From: an uncultured Coriobacteriaceae bacterium
GTDB lineage: Bacteria > Actinomycetota > Coriobacteriia > Coriobacteriales > Eggerthellaceae
Reading direction: 5' to 3'
Assembly: GCA_900550055.1 (NCBI GenBank)
Contig: URQU01000029.1
Coordinates: 1 to 22,705, forward strand
Length of the DNA stretch: 22,705 nt
In this document: piece by piece, positions 1 to 7,542 of the stretch
How the letters are laid out: each line of letters starts with the position of its first letter
How positions within the stretch are numbered: the stretch's first letter is position 1
The notes under the pieces: model-generated
Seen by the model: only the letters and a program-made list of their open reading frames with translations
Database searches by the model: none
What the model was told of the DNA's origin: nothing
Program-made: the position numbers and the translations under genes

Positions 1-74
1 GCGAGTGCCTTGACTACTTCCCGAACCGCGTCAAGGACTGCACGCTCATCCACCCCGAGATGTGGGAGGACTAG
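1..74 (+). CDS. C-terminal end of an unidentified protein (cut by the window edge)
   Basis: An open frame enters from the left edge (first full codon at 3) and stops at TAG 72-74, giving 23 residues ending in HPEMWED. Codon choice looks like coding sequence, and a strong hairpin follows 35 bases later, as expected for the 3' end of a gene. The fragment is too short to assign a family. It lies upstream of the transporter/creatininase block in the same direction, but the hairpin separates it, so it need not belong to the same transcript. Confidence 0.55.
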   Translation, partial: ECLDYFPNRVKDCTLIHPEMWED

Positions 75-109
75 GCCACTAGCCTAGAAATCGTTTGACA
101 ACGAAAAAA

Positions 110-135
110 GCCCGGACGATGAAAATCGTCCGGGC
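110..135 (+). terminator. Strong hairpin terminator after the left-edge gene
   Basis: A perfect 11-bp stem GCCCGGACGAT / ATCGTCCGGGC closes a GAAA tetraloop. The + strand has no clear T-run after it. The six A bases just before it (104-109) would give a U-run on the - strand, so it could work in either direction. Confidence 0.7.
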
Positions 136-442
136 GGAATAAGAACAAAGCATTTACTCGCGCAATAGTGCGCACAAAGAAATCCTAGGGCTTCGGATCA
201 AAGGTAGCCGTTGCAGCGGCATCTCCTTATGCCTTTATTCGAAGCCCCGGGGCCATGGATGAGGATTCTACCTCAATTTCAAAATATAGTACAGAGTCAA
301 CTTTTGATTTCTGTAAGCAAGTATCCTTACTTCAGCAACCCGCCTACGCTCTCAATCGCGGCGACGTCAGACTAGGGCGCTTGTTTCTCACCCCAATACG
401 TCCACTCGATAAGAGAAGGCCGACGTTTGAAGGGACACCCCC
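136..442 (+). other. Intergenic region upstream of the DMT transporter
   Basis: About 300 bases without a convincing gene. A short open frame (255-446) has no ribosome binding site and no coding character. The region can fold: GGGCTTCG (188-195) pairs with CGAAGCCC (240-247), enclosing a smaller GCCG/CGGC hairpin at 207-220. From about 260 to 350 it is AT-rich relative to its surroundings, with a TATAGT at about 284 that could be a -10 box, but no good -35. It probably holds the promoter and leader of the next gene; the exact sites are not clear. Confidence 0.35.
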
Positions 443-1597
443 ATGAACCAACAAGCAAAGTATAAGCTCATTGGCTTTATCATGATGTTCTGCTCATCAT
501 CGCTGATGGGCGGTATCGGCGCATTTGCCCGATTCATCGACGCACCTGGCGACTTCATCTCCTTCTGGAGGAACTTCGCTGGTCTGATCGCTCTGTCGAT
601 CATCTTCCTGTTCATCGGCGGCTTCAAGAAGTTGAAAGCCACGAGATTCTCCGGCACGATGCTGCTGTCCGGTATTTTCCTTGGCCTGCTGTCTGGTCTG
701 TACTGCCTCTCCACGCAGTACACCACCCTGGCCAACGCTTCTTTCCTGATTTACACCGGCCCCATCTATTCGACGATTCTGGCTGCCATCTTCTTGAAGG
801 AAAAGATCAACGTCAAAGGCGCCTTGTGCATCGTAGCAGTGGTTATCGGCATGCTGTTCATCGTCGGTATCGTCACTCCGCAGGGTCTCACGCTCGACCT
901 TGACCCGAAGTACGCATTCGGCAATGCAGTCGCATTCGCTTCTGGCGTTGCTTATGGTCTGTACCTGTTCTTCTCCCGCTATCGCGAGGATTGCGATTCC
1001 AACGTTCGCAGCTGGTGGAACTTCCTGTTCGGCTCGCTGTCGATCCTGGTTCTGCTGGTTTGGCACCACTTCTTCCTGCAGCCGCTCGCCTACACCGAGA
1101 AGGTCAACGGCGTCACCCAGTTCGACGCTAACGGCCAGATCATCACCCACGCATGGAGCCTGTTCACCATGGACGGCAACTCCTGGATCGTGTTGATTGC
1201 TGCAGCTTTGATCACCGGTTTCGGTGCATTCTACCTGCTCACCTTCGCGACCAAGCGTCTGAAGGCAGGCGAATTGGCAGCTATCTCTTACCAAGAGACC
1301 ATCATGGCTTCCCTCCTCGGTTTGTTGATGTTCGGCGAAGTCATGACCACCTTCCAGCTCATCGGCGGCGCCCTGATCATCATCGGCGGCGTGGCGCAGA
1401 TCTTCTTCTCCACCAAGGCTGCCAATGAGGGCGAGGTTGAAGCCGGTGCCGCGGTTCCCGCGCAGGTCGGTGCTGGGGGAGCAGGCGTGATCGACGCCAC
1501 CCCCGACGGAATGGATCCGAAGCTCGAAGCCATGAGCGAGGCAGCGCAGAAGGCAGCTGACGAGTTCGACACAAAGTCAGCTTCCGCAGAAGATTAA
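443..1597 (+). CDS. DMT superfamily (EamA-type) transporter
   Basis: A 384-residue integral membrane protein with about ten hydrophobic segments in two halves, the arrangement of EamA/RhaT-type drug/metabolite transporters. The second half contains the family-like stretch YQETIMASLLGLLMFGE followed by an IGGALIIIGG helix. The last ~60 residues (from about 325) are an Ala/Glu/Asp-rich hydrophilic tail, longer than usual and likely cytoplasmic. An AGGG-type ribosome site precedes ATG 443. It reads in the same direction as the creatininase 96 bases downstream, so it may move a related small metabolite (substrate or product), but the family does not define the substrate. The family call is firm; the substrate is unknown. 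Confidence 0.88.
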   Translation: MNQQAKYKLIGFIMMFCSSSLMGGIGAFARFIDAPGDFISFWRNFAGLIALSIIFLFIGGFKKLKATRFSGTMLLSGIFLGLLSGLYCLSTQYTTLANASFLIYTGPIYSTILAAIFLKEKINVKGALCIVAVVIGMLFIVGIVTPQGLTLDLDPKYAFGNAVAFASGVAYGLYLFFSRYREDCDSNVRSWWNFLFGSLSILVLLVWHHFFLQPLAYTEKVNGVTQFDANGQIITHAWSLFTMDGNSWIVLIAAALITGFGAFYLLTFATKRLKAGELAAISYQETIMASLLGLLMFGEVMTTFQLIGGALIIIGGVAQIFFSTKAANEGEVEAGAAVPAQVGAGGAGVIDATPDGMDPKLEAMSEAAQKAADEFDTKSASAED

Positions 1598-1616
1598 TCC
1601 TTTTTCTTAATCACGA

Positions 1617-1649
1617 GGGGATGTTCACCCCTTAAGGATGGGCATCCCC
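1617..1649 (+). terminator. Hairpin between the DMT transporter and creatininase genes
   Basis: GGGGATG (1617-1623) pairs perfectly with CATCCCC (1643-1649). No T-run follows, so it may be a weak terminator or an mRNA processing/stability element within one transcript rather than a full stop. Confidence 0.4.
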
Positions 1650-1692
1650 TGCATAACCCGGTTGATTCCGAGGTCGAAGGGAGACGATTCCT

Positions 1693-2499
1693 ATGAAGCC
1701 CAGCGTGTACATGGAAGAAATGGACGCGTTCACCTATCGCGACAAGCTTGAAGGCGATTCCATCTTCTTCATCCCGGTCGGAGCGCTTGAGCAGCACGGA
1801 TCGCATATGGCCATGTGCGTCGATGCCGCACTCACCAAGACTATGGCAGGCGAAACCGCCAAGGCTCTTGAGGAAGCGACCAACGGCAAGGTCCACGGCA
1901 TCGTTACCGCACCGATCAATTACGGTTTCCGCTCGCAGCAGCGCAGTGGCGGCGGATTCCACCTCACCGGCACCACCAGCCTTCGCGGAACGACGCTGAT
2001 CGCGCTGGCGCGCGACATCGCATACAGCTTGATTCGCCAGGGCGCCCGTAAGATCGTCCTCATGAACGGTCATTACGAGAACTACCAGTTCGCATTCGAG
2101 GGCATGCAGCTTGCCATCGAGGATGCTCGCCGTGAAGGCATCGACGACGTGAAGATCCAGCTGCTCAGCTATTGGGACTTCGTCGATGATGCCACCATCG
2201 AGCGTCTTTATCCCGATGGATTCACCGGTTGGGACCTTGAGCATGCAGGCGTTATGGAAACCTCGCTCATGCTCCTGTTCTTCCCCGACCTTGTGGATAT
2301 GAGCAGGATGGACGAGAAGCTCTACACCGGTCTTCCGGCAACTCTTCCCAACTACGACGTTCTGCCTATCGTTCCCTCCTACACTCCGCCTTCGGGTTGC
2401 CTGTCTCACCCGGGTGAGAGCTCAAAGGAAAAGGGTATCATTCTGCGCGACGTCGCAGTTGCCAACATGGTCGAAGCAATCAAGCTTGAGTATCTGTAA
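1693..2499 (+). CDS. crnA: Creatininase (creatinine amidohydrolase)
   Basis: A 268-residue cytosolic enzyme expected to hydrolyse creatinine to creatine with two metal ions. From memory it resembles true Pseudomonas creatininase along its length: PVGALEQHG, GTTSL, VLMNGHYEN, SYWDFV, LYPDGF.GWDLEH and METSLML. Metal ligands are all present by position: Glu33, His35, Asp44, His127, Glu129. Trp161, Trp180 and His184, matching residues around the substrate pocket of the Pseudomonas enzyme, are also kept. These features favour real creatininase over the MftE or FAPy-deformylase branches of the fold. AAGGGAG at 1677-1683 sets ATG 1693. Transporter genes flank it on both sides, suggesting uptake and use of creatinine. 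No creatinase or sarcosine enzyme is visible, so what happens to creatine is unknown. Confidence 0.88.
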   Translation: MKPSVYMEEMDAFTYRDKLEGDSIFFIPVGALEQHGSHMAMCVDAALTKTMAGETAKALEEATNGKVHGIVTAPINYGFRSQQRSGGGFHLTGTTSLRGTTLIALARDIAYSLIRQGARKIVLMNGHYENYQFAFEGMQLAIEDARREGIDDVKIQLLSYWDFVDDATIERLYPDGFTGWDLEHAGVMETSLMLLFFPDLVDMSRMDEKLYTGLPATLPNYDVLPIVPSYTPPSGCLSHPGESSKEKGIILRDVAVANMVEAIKLEYL

Positions 2500-2519
2500 G
2501 ACCAGATCATCGTAAACAG

Positions 2520-2558
2520 TCGGGTGATACAAGCGCTTGGCATGTATCACCCGATTTT
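2520..2558 (+). terminator. Rho-independent terminator after creatininase
   Basis: An 11-bp perfect stem TCGGGTGATAC (2520-2530) / GTATCACCCGA (2544-2554) with a 13-base loop is followed by TTTT. It sits 20 bases after the creatininase stop and upstream of the leader ORF and MFS gene, so it could end the first transcript or act as an internal attenuator. Confidence 0.65.
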
Positions 2559-2598
2559 CCAAATGACCCTGCAAGAGCGCAGGACATCGGGAGGTTTC

Positions 2599-2676
2599 AT
2601 GCTTTACTACACGGACCGACGTTTTGACGCCAACGAGCGGGTTCATTCCCTAGGCGATTTCCACGAAATCAGTTAG
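2599..2676 (+). CDS. Possible 25-residue leader peptide ahead of the MFS transporter
   Basis: A short frame starting MLYYTDRRFD and ending FHEIS. GGGAGG at about 2589-2594 sits at proper distance before its ATG. Its TAG stop (2674-2676) overlaps the TAGGAG ribosome site of the next gene, whose ATG is only 9 bases further. Ribosomes translating the small frame would therefore end on the transporter's own initiation site, the usual layout for translational coupling or a leader peptide. There is no homology evidence that it is expressed. Confidence 0.4.
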   Translation: MLYYTDRRFDANERVHSLGDFHEIS

Positions 2677-2685
2677 GAGCACGAA

Positions 2686-4020
2686 ATGAGTGCTGTCACT
2701 GCTGACATTCCGAGTACGGATGTCGAAGAGAAAAAGGTCCCGCTTAAGGTTGCGTTCTCGTCCTTCTTGGGCAACTTCATCGAATGGTTCGACTACGCAA
2801 CGTACACGTACTTCGCGATCACCATCGGTCAGGTTTTCTTCCCGGAATCATCCGTGGACTCCACCCTTATGGCTTTCGCAATCTTCGCTCTCTCGTTCGT
2901 TTTCCGTCCGCTTGGCGCTGCGTTCTGGGGCTCCATGGGCGATAAAAAGGGCAGGAAGTGGTCTCTGTCCGTCTCCATTCTCTGCATGACCGGTGCAGCG
3001 TTTCTCATTGGCTGCCTTCCGTCTTTTGAGACTTTCGGAATCGCATCCCCTTTGCTGCTGCTTGCACTGCGCAGCATCCAGGGCTTTAGCGCTGCCGGCG
3101 AGTACTCCGGCGCAGCCGTGTTCCTGGCCGAGTACGCTCCTGCGAACCATCGCGGCAAGTACTGCTCGCTTGTTGCCGCATCCACGGCATGTGGCCTGTT
3201 CGCGGGATCTACCGCTGCACTGATCATCAAGATGAGCATGCCCGAGATCGATGTGATCTCGTGGGGATGGCGCATCCCCTTCCTGTTGGCAGGACCGCTC
3301 GGCGTTGCGTTCCATTTCTACATCAAGAACCATGTCGACGACTCTCCCGTGTACGAAGAGCATGAAGGGGAAGTCGAAGAAAACACGGTTCCTGAAGTCG
3401 AGCACCCCACGCGTCTGGTTTTCACCAAGTACCGTAAGCGCCTTCTTTCCAGCATCGCTGCGACCATGGTGAATTCCGTCGGTTTCTACCTGGTGCTGAC
3501 GTTTCTGCCGACCTATCTGACGCAATATGCGGGCGTGAACGCAGGTGACGCCCAGCTGGCCACCGATATCGCGCTGCTGGCGTACATCTTCATCGTGCTT
3601 GCGGCTGGTAAGGTCTCAGACATCATCGGACGACGCCGCATGATGCTCGGTGCATGCTTGATCTTCATCCTTCTGAGCGTGCCTGGCTTCTTGATGCTCA
3701 ACACCGCTTCGCTGCCGATCATCATCGTTGCAGAGCTGATGCTGTGCATCACCCTTTCGATCAACGACTCGAACATCGCCTGCTATCAGGCCGAGATGTT
3801 CCCCACTGAGGTTCGTTACACCGGCGCTGCACTTGGTTCGAACATTGCCTACGTTTTGTTCGGTGGCACGGCATCCATGGTGGCAACCGCGCTGATCGAC
3901 TTCACGGGCAACGGCATGGCCCCGGCTTACTACATGATGGGCATCTGCATCATTGCCGGTATCATCCTTTGGTTCACCGCGCATGACTATAACGGCATCG
4001 AGCTCCACGACATCAAGTAG
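2686..4020 (+). CDS. MFS transporter, metabolite:H+ symporter (ProP/ShiA-like) family
   Basis: A 444-residue inner-membrane protein with about twelve hydrophobic segments. The N-terminus GNFIEWFDYATYTYFA is the hallmark of the MHS branch (ProP, KgtP, ShiA). The loop 2-3 signature appears as GSMGDKKGRKWSL, and the loop 8-9 copy as GKVSDIIGRRRMML. An acidic stretch (EEHEGEVEENTVPEVEH) lies in the central cytoplasmic loop between helices 6 and 7. AGGAG with 5-base spacing fixes the ATG. MHS members carry betaines, proline, carboxylates and similar small solutes by proton symport; beside creatininase, creatinine or creatine uptake is a reasonable inference. A terminator hairpin follows. Confidence 0.88.
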   Translation: MSAVTADIPSTDVEEKKVPLKVAFSSFLGNFIEWFDYATYTYFAITIGQVFFPESSVDSTLMAFAIFALSFVFRPLGAAFWGSMGDKKGRKWSLSVSILCMTGAAFLIGCLPSFETFGIASPLLLLALRSIQGFSAAGEYSGAAVFLAEYAPANHRGKYCSLVAASTACGLFAGSTAALIIKMSMPEIDVISWGWRIPFLLAGPLGVAFHFYIKNHVDDSPVYEEHEGEVEENTVPEVEHPTRLVFTKYRKRLLSSIAATMVNSVGFYLVLTFLPTYLTQYAGVNAGDAQLATDIALLAYIFIVLAAGKVSDIIGRRRMMLGACLIFILLSVPGFLMLNTASLPIIIVAELMLCITLSINDSNIACYQAEMFPTEVRYTGAALGSNIAYVLFGGTASMVATALIDFTGNGMAPAYYMMGICIIAGIILWFTAHDYNGIELHDIK

Positions 4021-4085
4021 TTGAGCAGCAGACGAGCTACTTCATCTCGGTAGGTCAGTTCGCAAGCTTCTATCAAACAGGGCTC

Positions 4086-4113
4086 ATGGCGCCGATGGCA
4101 ACGTCGGCGCCAT
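4086..4113 (+). terminator. Terminator after the MFS gene
   Basis: A 10-bp perfect stem ATGGCGCCGA / TCGGCGCCAT with an 8-base loop lies 65 bases after the transporter stop. Only TTT follows shortly after, so the U-run is weak. Confidence 0.6.
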
Positions 4114-4296
4114 CCGTTTCCGATCGTTTAACTGGCAAGGTGTCCAAGATTGCGGGCTTGCATGATGATGCAGCGTAACCGATGTGGCGTTTGCGAAGAT
4201 CAAATAGGGGAATGCGAACCGGCTCCCGCCTTCGCCAATGGATTCAGATATGCTTTCGTCCTATAAGCCGGATATAGCACAGTCTGTAACAGCACA

Positions 4297-4328
4297 TGAA
4301 AGGGGCCGGGAAGCCCCTGCCCCTTTCA
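4297..4328 (-). terminator. Hairpin downstream of the small - strand gene
   Basis: TGAAAGGGGC (4297-4306) pairs with GCCCCTTTCA (4319-4328); an alternative inner GGGGC/GCCCC pairing is also possible. It lies 40 bases past the stop of the 56-codon gene on the - strand. No clear U-run follows on either strand. The stretch 4114-4296 to its left holds nothing I recognise. Confidence 0.45.
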
Positions 4329-4367
4329 CTGATTTGATTTGGCAATGCAATCGAATCTAAATGGTGT

Positions 4368-4538
4368 TTAGCGCTTTCTGATGCCGCCACGACGATTCGT
4401 GTAACGGCCCTGGTACTTGCCCATGATGCATGGGTTGGACGCGCAGGTGCCTGCTGCGGCAAAAGAAGAGCCAGCTTTAATATCCTCTTTTGCGTTCATT
4501 TGATCGCTTGCGACGTTCGCTAACGGCTCCTTGCTCAT
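4368..4538 (-). CDS. Small Cys-containing basic peptide of unknown family (56 residues)
   Basis: I do not recognise this protein. It begins MSKEPLANVAS, has a mixed-charge first half with a KEDIKAGSSFAAAG segment, then GTCASNPCIMGKYQGRY and a very basic end NRRGGIRKR. Two Cys residues four apart sit near the start of the last third. AAAGGA lies 9 bases before this ATG. A good promoter-like pair is 65 bases further upstream and a hairpin lies downstream, so it looks like a complete monocistronic gene. The same frame is open upstream to 4643, but the ribosome site supports 4538. The leader-plus-Cys/Gly/Arg-tail look recalls a precursor peptide, but no modifying enzyme or exporter lies beside it. 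It could equally be a nucleic-acid-binding or metal-binding small protein. Confidence 0.6.
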   Translation of the reverse strand: MSKEPLANVASDQMNAKEDIKAGSSFAAAGTCASNPCIMGKYQGRYTNRRGGIRKR

Positions 4539-4602
4539 GTCCGTTGTCCTTTCATGGCTGTTCTGATCAAGATTGGAGCAATCCCCAACTTTCTTGCTAT
4601 GC

Positions 4603-4630
4603 ATTATAGTCCCCTCGCTGCTCAAACCAA
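4603..4630 (-). promoter_or_regulatory. Promoter of the small Cys-peptide gene
   Basis: On the - strand, a perfect TATAAT (4603-4608) is preceded by TTGGTT (4625-4630) with a 16-base spacer. The transcript would carry a leader of roughly 58 bases before ATG 4538. Confidence 0.6.
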
Positions 4631-4969
4631 TGCAATCGCGCACGAGTATAAAGTAAAACAGCTGTATTTAGGGTTCTCATTGCCAACTATGGAACGTGCA
4701 GTCGGCTCTAATGCTTTCGCTTGCTCGAAAGGGCGGGGTGGTAATCGGCTCGATTTGACTATCGGATAGAGCGATCGTCATCCGTATGATTTTGGCAAAT
4801 TTGAGATTAGCGCGAGCATGTGCGTGTCTGCGAGCGACGGTGTGTCGGCAGGCCTTTTTCGCGTGCGCTCTGAGGCCCTTGATTGTGTAGGGCGTGTGCA
4901 CACCCTGTGTGCAAATGGGGCGATTCAGCCTGTTAGCGGTCGTATACTGGGCCAAACAGCGTTGTGTGC

Positions 4970-4998
4970 GCGACAAATTCGCTGCTAGCCGCTATACT
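4970..4998 (+). promoter_or_regulatory. Likely promoter of the GT2 synthase gene
   Basis: GCGACA (4970-4975) and TATACT (4993-4998) are 17 bases apart. Transcription would start near 5005 and give a leader of about 150 bases. Another TATACT at 4943-4948 has a poorer partner. The stretch 4631-4969 otherwise shows no gene or structure I can support. Confidence 0.5.
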
Positions 4999-5069
4999 TT
5001 TAAAGGTTTAATACGTTCCGCCTACAACGAACTAACAACTGCAGCACTTACGCGTGCGGGACGTTGCCT

Positions 5070-5136
5070 GATGCCGCATGGGCATCCGGGGGCGCCGCAG
5101 GCGGCGTCTATGGTCGGCCGCGAAGCGAGTGCGGCC
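5070..5136 (+). promoter_or_regulatory. Three tandem hairpins in the 5' leader of the GT2 gene
   Basis: In order: GATGCC/GGCATC (5070-5075, 5081-5086); CGCCG/CGGCG with a CAGG loop near 5093-5106, extendable by two pairs; and GGCCGC/GCGGCC (5116-5121, 5131-5136). The ribosome site AAGGAG follows 7 bases after the last stem. The compact array between promoter and start suggests post-transcriptional control. I could not match it to a known riboswitch. Confidence 0.45.
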
Positions 5137-5152
5137 CGTAAAAGGAGCAAAG

Positions 5153-6469
5153 GTGCTAGATCAGTTCTTCTCGCATATCTCGTTCGTGGATGTATTCAAC
5201 TTCTGCGTCTTCTTGGCGTTTACCATCTGCTATACGTATCAGCTTTATTACGTGTTCGTGGTGCTTACCCGCAAGCCTAAGAAGCTTGTCGCGAAGAAGA
5301 ATCACAAGTTCGCTGCAGTTATCAGTGCCCGCAATGAAAGCGCGGTCATCGGTCAGCTTATCCATTCCATCAAGGTGCAGAACTATCCGAGCGAGCTGAT
5401 CGACGTATTCGTGATTGCCGATAACTGCACAGACAACACCGCCGAGGTGGCCCGTGAGGCTGGCGCCATCGTGTTCCCGCGTTTCAATACCGAGCAGGTG
5501 GGCAAGGGCTATGCGCTTGACTACGGCTTCAATGTCATCCGCAGTCAGTATGCCGATCGCGGGTATGAAGCGTATTTCGTGTTCGATGCTGATAACGTTC
5601 TCGATGTGAACTATTTCCGCGAGATGAACAAGACCTTCGATAACGGCGCCGTCGCGTCCACCAGCTATCGCAATTCCAAGAACTACGACAGCAACTGGAT
5701 CTCCGCTGGTTACGCGGTTTGGTTCCTGCGCGAGGCGAAGTTCCTCAACCAGGCCCGTTTGACGCTCAACACCAGCTGCGCCGTTTCCGGCACGGGCTTT
5801 TTCGTGTCCGCGAAGATCATCGAGCGCAACGGCGGCTGGAAATGGCACTTGCTTACCGAGGACATCGAGTTCTCCGCCAATTCCATTTTGGAGGGCGAGC
5901 GCATAAGCTACACGCCCACGGCCGTGCTCTACGACGAGCAGCCCGTCACGTTCCGCGACTCCTGGAACCAGCGTTTCCGTTGGGCGAAGGGCTTCTATCA
6001 GGTGTTCTGGCACTACGGAGCACGACTGGCCAAGGGTATCGCCACCAACCCCAAGGGCAGCCGCTTCGCCTGCTACGATATGCTCATGACCATCGCCCCG
6101 GGCATGCTGCTCACCATTATCAGCGTGACGTTCAATGCCATCATCATCGCCTTGGCGGCCGCGGGCCTTATGTCTACGGGCGTCATGGTTGCCTCTTCGG
6201 TGTCTTCGATCTGCTTCTGCCTCATGAACTACATGGTGTTCATGTTCATGTTCGGCGTGCTCACCACTTTCGTGGAATGGGATTCCATCCATTCCACCAC
6301 GGGTAAGAAGATCCTCTACATGTTCACGTTCCCGTTCTTCATGCTCACCTATGTGCCCATCGCGCTTGTGGCGCTGGTGAAGAAGTGCAATTGGAAGCCC
6401 ATCAAGCACTCCATCAACGTGGACGTGCAGGAATTCGCCGAAAGCGAATCCCGCCGCGAGCGCGCCTAG
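5153..6469 (+). CDS. Membrane-bound family 2 glycosyltransferase (processive synthase type)
   Basis: Residues ~13-38 form an N-terminal membrane helix. The GT2 catalytic core follows: ISARNES (58-63), FDADN with Asp145 and Asp147 (DxD), TED with Glu236/Asp237, and QRFRW at 273-277 (the QxxRW motif). Three or so C-terminal membrane helices follow (about 315-415). This is the plan of hyaluronan, chitin, cellulose and poly-GlcNAc synthases, which build a polymer from a nucleotide sugar on the cytoplasmic face and pass it through the membrane. The sugar cannot be told from motifs. I chose GTG 5153 because AAGGAG lies 5 bases before it; an ATG at 5078 in the same frame would add an Arg-rich stretch encoded by the leader hairpins. 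The gene is alone, with no polymer-modifying neighbours. Confidence 0.85.
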   Translation: MLDQFFSHISFVDVFNFCVFLAFTICYTYQLYYVFVVLTRKPKKLVAKKNHKFAAVISARNESAVIGQLIHSIKVQNYPSELIDVFVIADNCTDNTAEVAREAGAIVFPRFNTEQVGKGYALDYGFNVIRSQYADRGYEAYFVFDADNVLDVNYFREMNKTFDNGAVASTSYRNSKNYDSNWISAGYAVWFLREAKFLNQARLTLNTSCAVSGTGFFVSAKIIERNGGWKWHLLTEDIEFSANSILEGERISYTPTAVLYDEQPVTFRDSWNQRFRWAKGFYQVFWHYGARLAKGIATNPKGSRFACYDMLMTIAPGMLLTIISVTFNAIIIALAAAGLMSTGVMVASSVSSICFCLMNYMVFMFMFGVLTTFVEWDSIHSTTGKKILYMFTFPFFMLTYVPIALVALVKKCNWKPIKHSINVDVQEFAESESRRERA

Positions 6470-6500
6470 CGCTTCAGGGTAGAACAGCATATGGATTCGG

Positions 6501-6526
6501 AAAGGCGGCCTTGGGGCCGCTTTTCT
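6501..6526 (+). terminator. Terminator after the GT2 gene
   Basis: AAAG-GCGGCC pairs with GGCCGC-TTT around a TTGG loop, followed by TTTTCTT. It lies 31 bases after the stop codon. Confidence 0.8.
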
Positions 6527-6685
6527 TGAATTGTGGGCGAGACTCGGTATGCGCGGGGGCAGGCGTGCCTAGGTTGTTTCGGTGCTGCAGCTCGCCAAGT
6601 TTGATTGAGGTTTGCCCAGCTGCTCCGGGTGGCGGTCCGTTTGATCGGGTTTGCTTGGTCGTTGCCGACAAGGCCGCTTTTGCAA

Positions 6686-6713
6686 ATCGGGGAAACGCAT
6701 ATCGGGGAAACGC
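6686..6713. repeat. 13-bp direct repeat, two copies
   Basis: ATCGGGGAAACGC occurs at 6686-6698 and again at 6701-6713, a 15-base period, in the gap between the GT2 gene and comF. No function is evident. The rest of 6527-6772 holds nothing I recognise. Confidence 0.5.
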
Positions 6714-6772
6714 CCTGAAGCCTTTGTTGATGCGGGGCGCCGGGGCGTTGGACCTTGGCGTGGGCGCGTTCG

Positions 6773-7510
6773 CTAAACGCGGGCGAACACCACGCAGTGC
6801 AGCTCGACCGCGCCCGCCGCGCGAAGGGCGTCGCAGGCAGCGTTCATGGTGGAGCCTGTGGTGCACACGTCGTCGATGAGCAGGATGCGGGCAGGAACCG
6901 TTGCGCCGGGCAGCGTTTGGAAACGGCCTTGCAGGTTGGCGATGCGCCCGCGCCGGCCGAGTGCGCGCTGGTCGAACGTGCGGGGCCGTGCCAGCGCTTC
7001 GATCACGGGGATCCCCGCCAGATCGGCGACCGTGCATGCAAGCTCCCGGCCGTGGTCGAACCCACGTCGGCGGCGTGCGACGGCGCTCGCGGGTATGGGC
7101 GCCGCTACCGCATTTGCAAGCCATGCGGGCGGCACCTGGGGCAGCATGAGCCGTGCCATCTCTGATGCCAGGCGTCTCTCTCCGGCGTCTTTCCAGGTGC
7201 GCACGATGCGCGCGGCGCCTTCGTCGAACGACACCGCCGCGGCCATTCCGTCGAAAGCCGGCTGCGTGCGCCCTTGCGCCGCAAGCATGACCTCGTTGCA
7301 TTCGCAGCATTGCACGCGCCCGAACGGGGCTCCGCAACGGGGGCATGCGCGCCACCAGTCCACGTAGGGAAGCGATGCGCGGCACGAATCGCAGAGCACC
7401 TGACCGGGCGCATCGCAGATCGCGCATCGCGTCGGCCATACGGTTTCGGCCAAGGCTTCGGCGGCCTCGGCGACAAGCGGCGCGCAGGCGCCTGTTATGT
7501 TCGACAACAT
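6773..7510 (-). CDS. comF: ComF family phosphoribosyltransferase-like protein
   Basis: About 245 residues, the usual ComF length. The N-terminal part has a double zinc-ribbon, CAIC...CDSC followed by CPRC and CCEC, with all eight Cys in place. The C-terminal half is a type I phosphoribosyltransferase fold with the PRPP loop LLIDDVCTTGSTMNAA, then a β-strand to the end. The middle has the family's RRRGFDHGRELA segment. ComF proteins act inside the cell in DNA uptake or in recovery of stalled replication, and the exact reaction is not settled. No other competence gene is nearby. ATG 7510 is preferred because AAGG lies 7 bases before it; ATG 7516, two codons upstream, is an alternative with AAGG too close. 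Confidence 0.88.
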   Translation of the reverse strand: MLSNITGACAPLVAEAAEALAETVWPTRCAICDAPGQVLCDSCRASLPYVDWWRACPRCGAPFGRVQCCECNEVMLAAQGRTQPAFDGMAAAVSFDEGAARIVRTWKDAGERRLASEMARLMLPQVPPAWLANAVAAPIPASAVARRRRGFDHGRELACTVADLAGIPVIEALARPRTFDQRALGRRGRIANLQGRFQTLPGATVPARILLIDDVCTTGSTMNAACDALRAAGAVELHCVVFARV

Positions 7511-7542
7511 TCCCATGCCTTGAAGCTTAAGCGCGCCGTCTT

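Noticed and set aside
5078..5152. N-terminal Arg-rich extension of the GT2 protein from ATG 5078
   Set aside because: No ribosome site before that ATG, the stretch is explained by leader hairpins, and AAGGAG is correctly placed for GTG 5153.
1693..6469. Mycofactocin cluster (creatininase-like MftE plus a glycosyltransferase like MftF and a small Cys peptide as MftA)
   Set aside because: The creatininase matches true creatinine amidohydrolase along its length, there is no radical SAM enzyme (MftC) or MftB, and the 56-residue peptide lacks the MftA C-terminal Val-Tyr end.
5156..6490. Long open frame on the - strand opposite the GT2 gene
   Set aside because: Its translation is rich in His, Asp, Glu and Gly with no domain, and the + strand frame has clear GT2 motifs; it is a mirror of codon bias.
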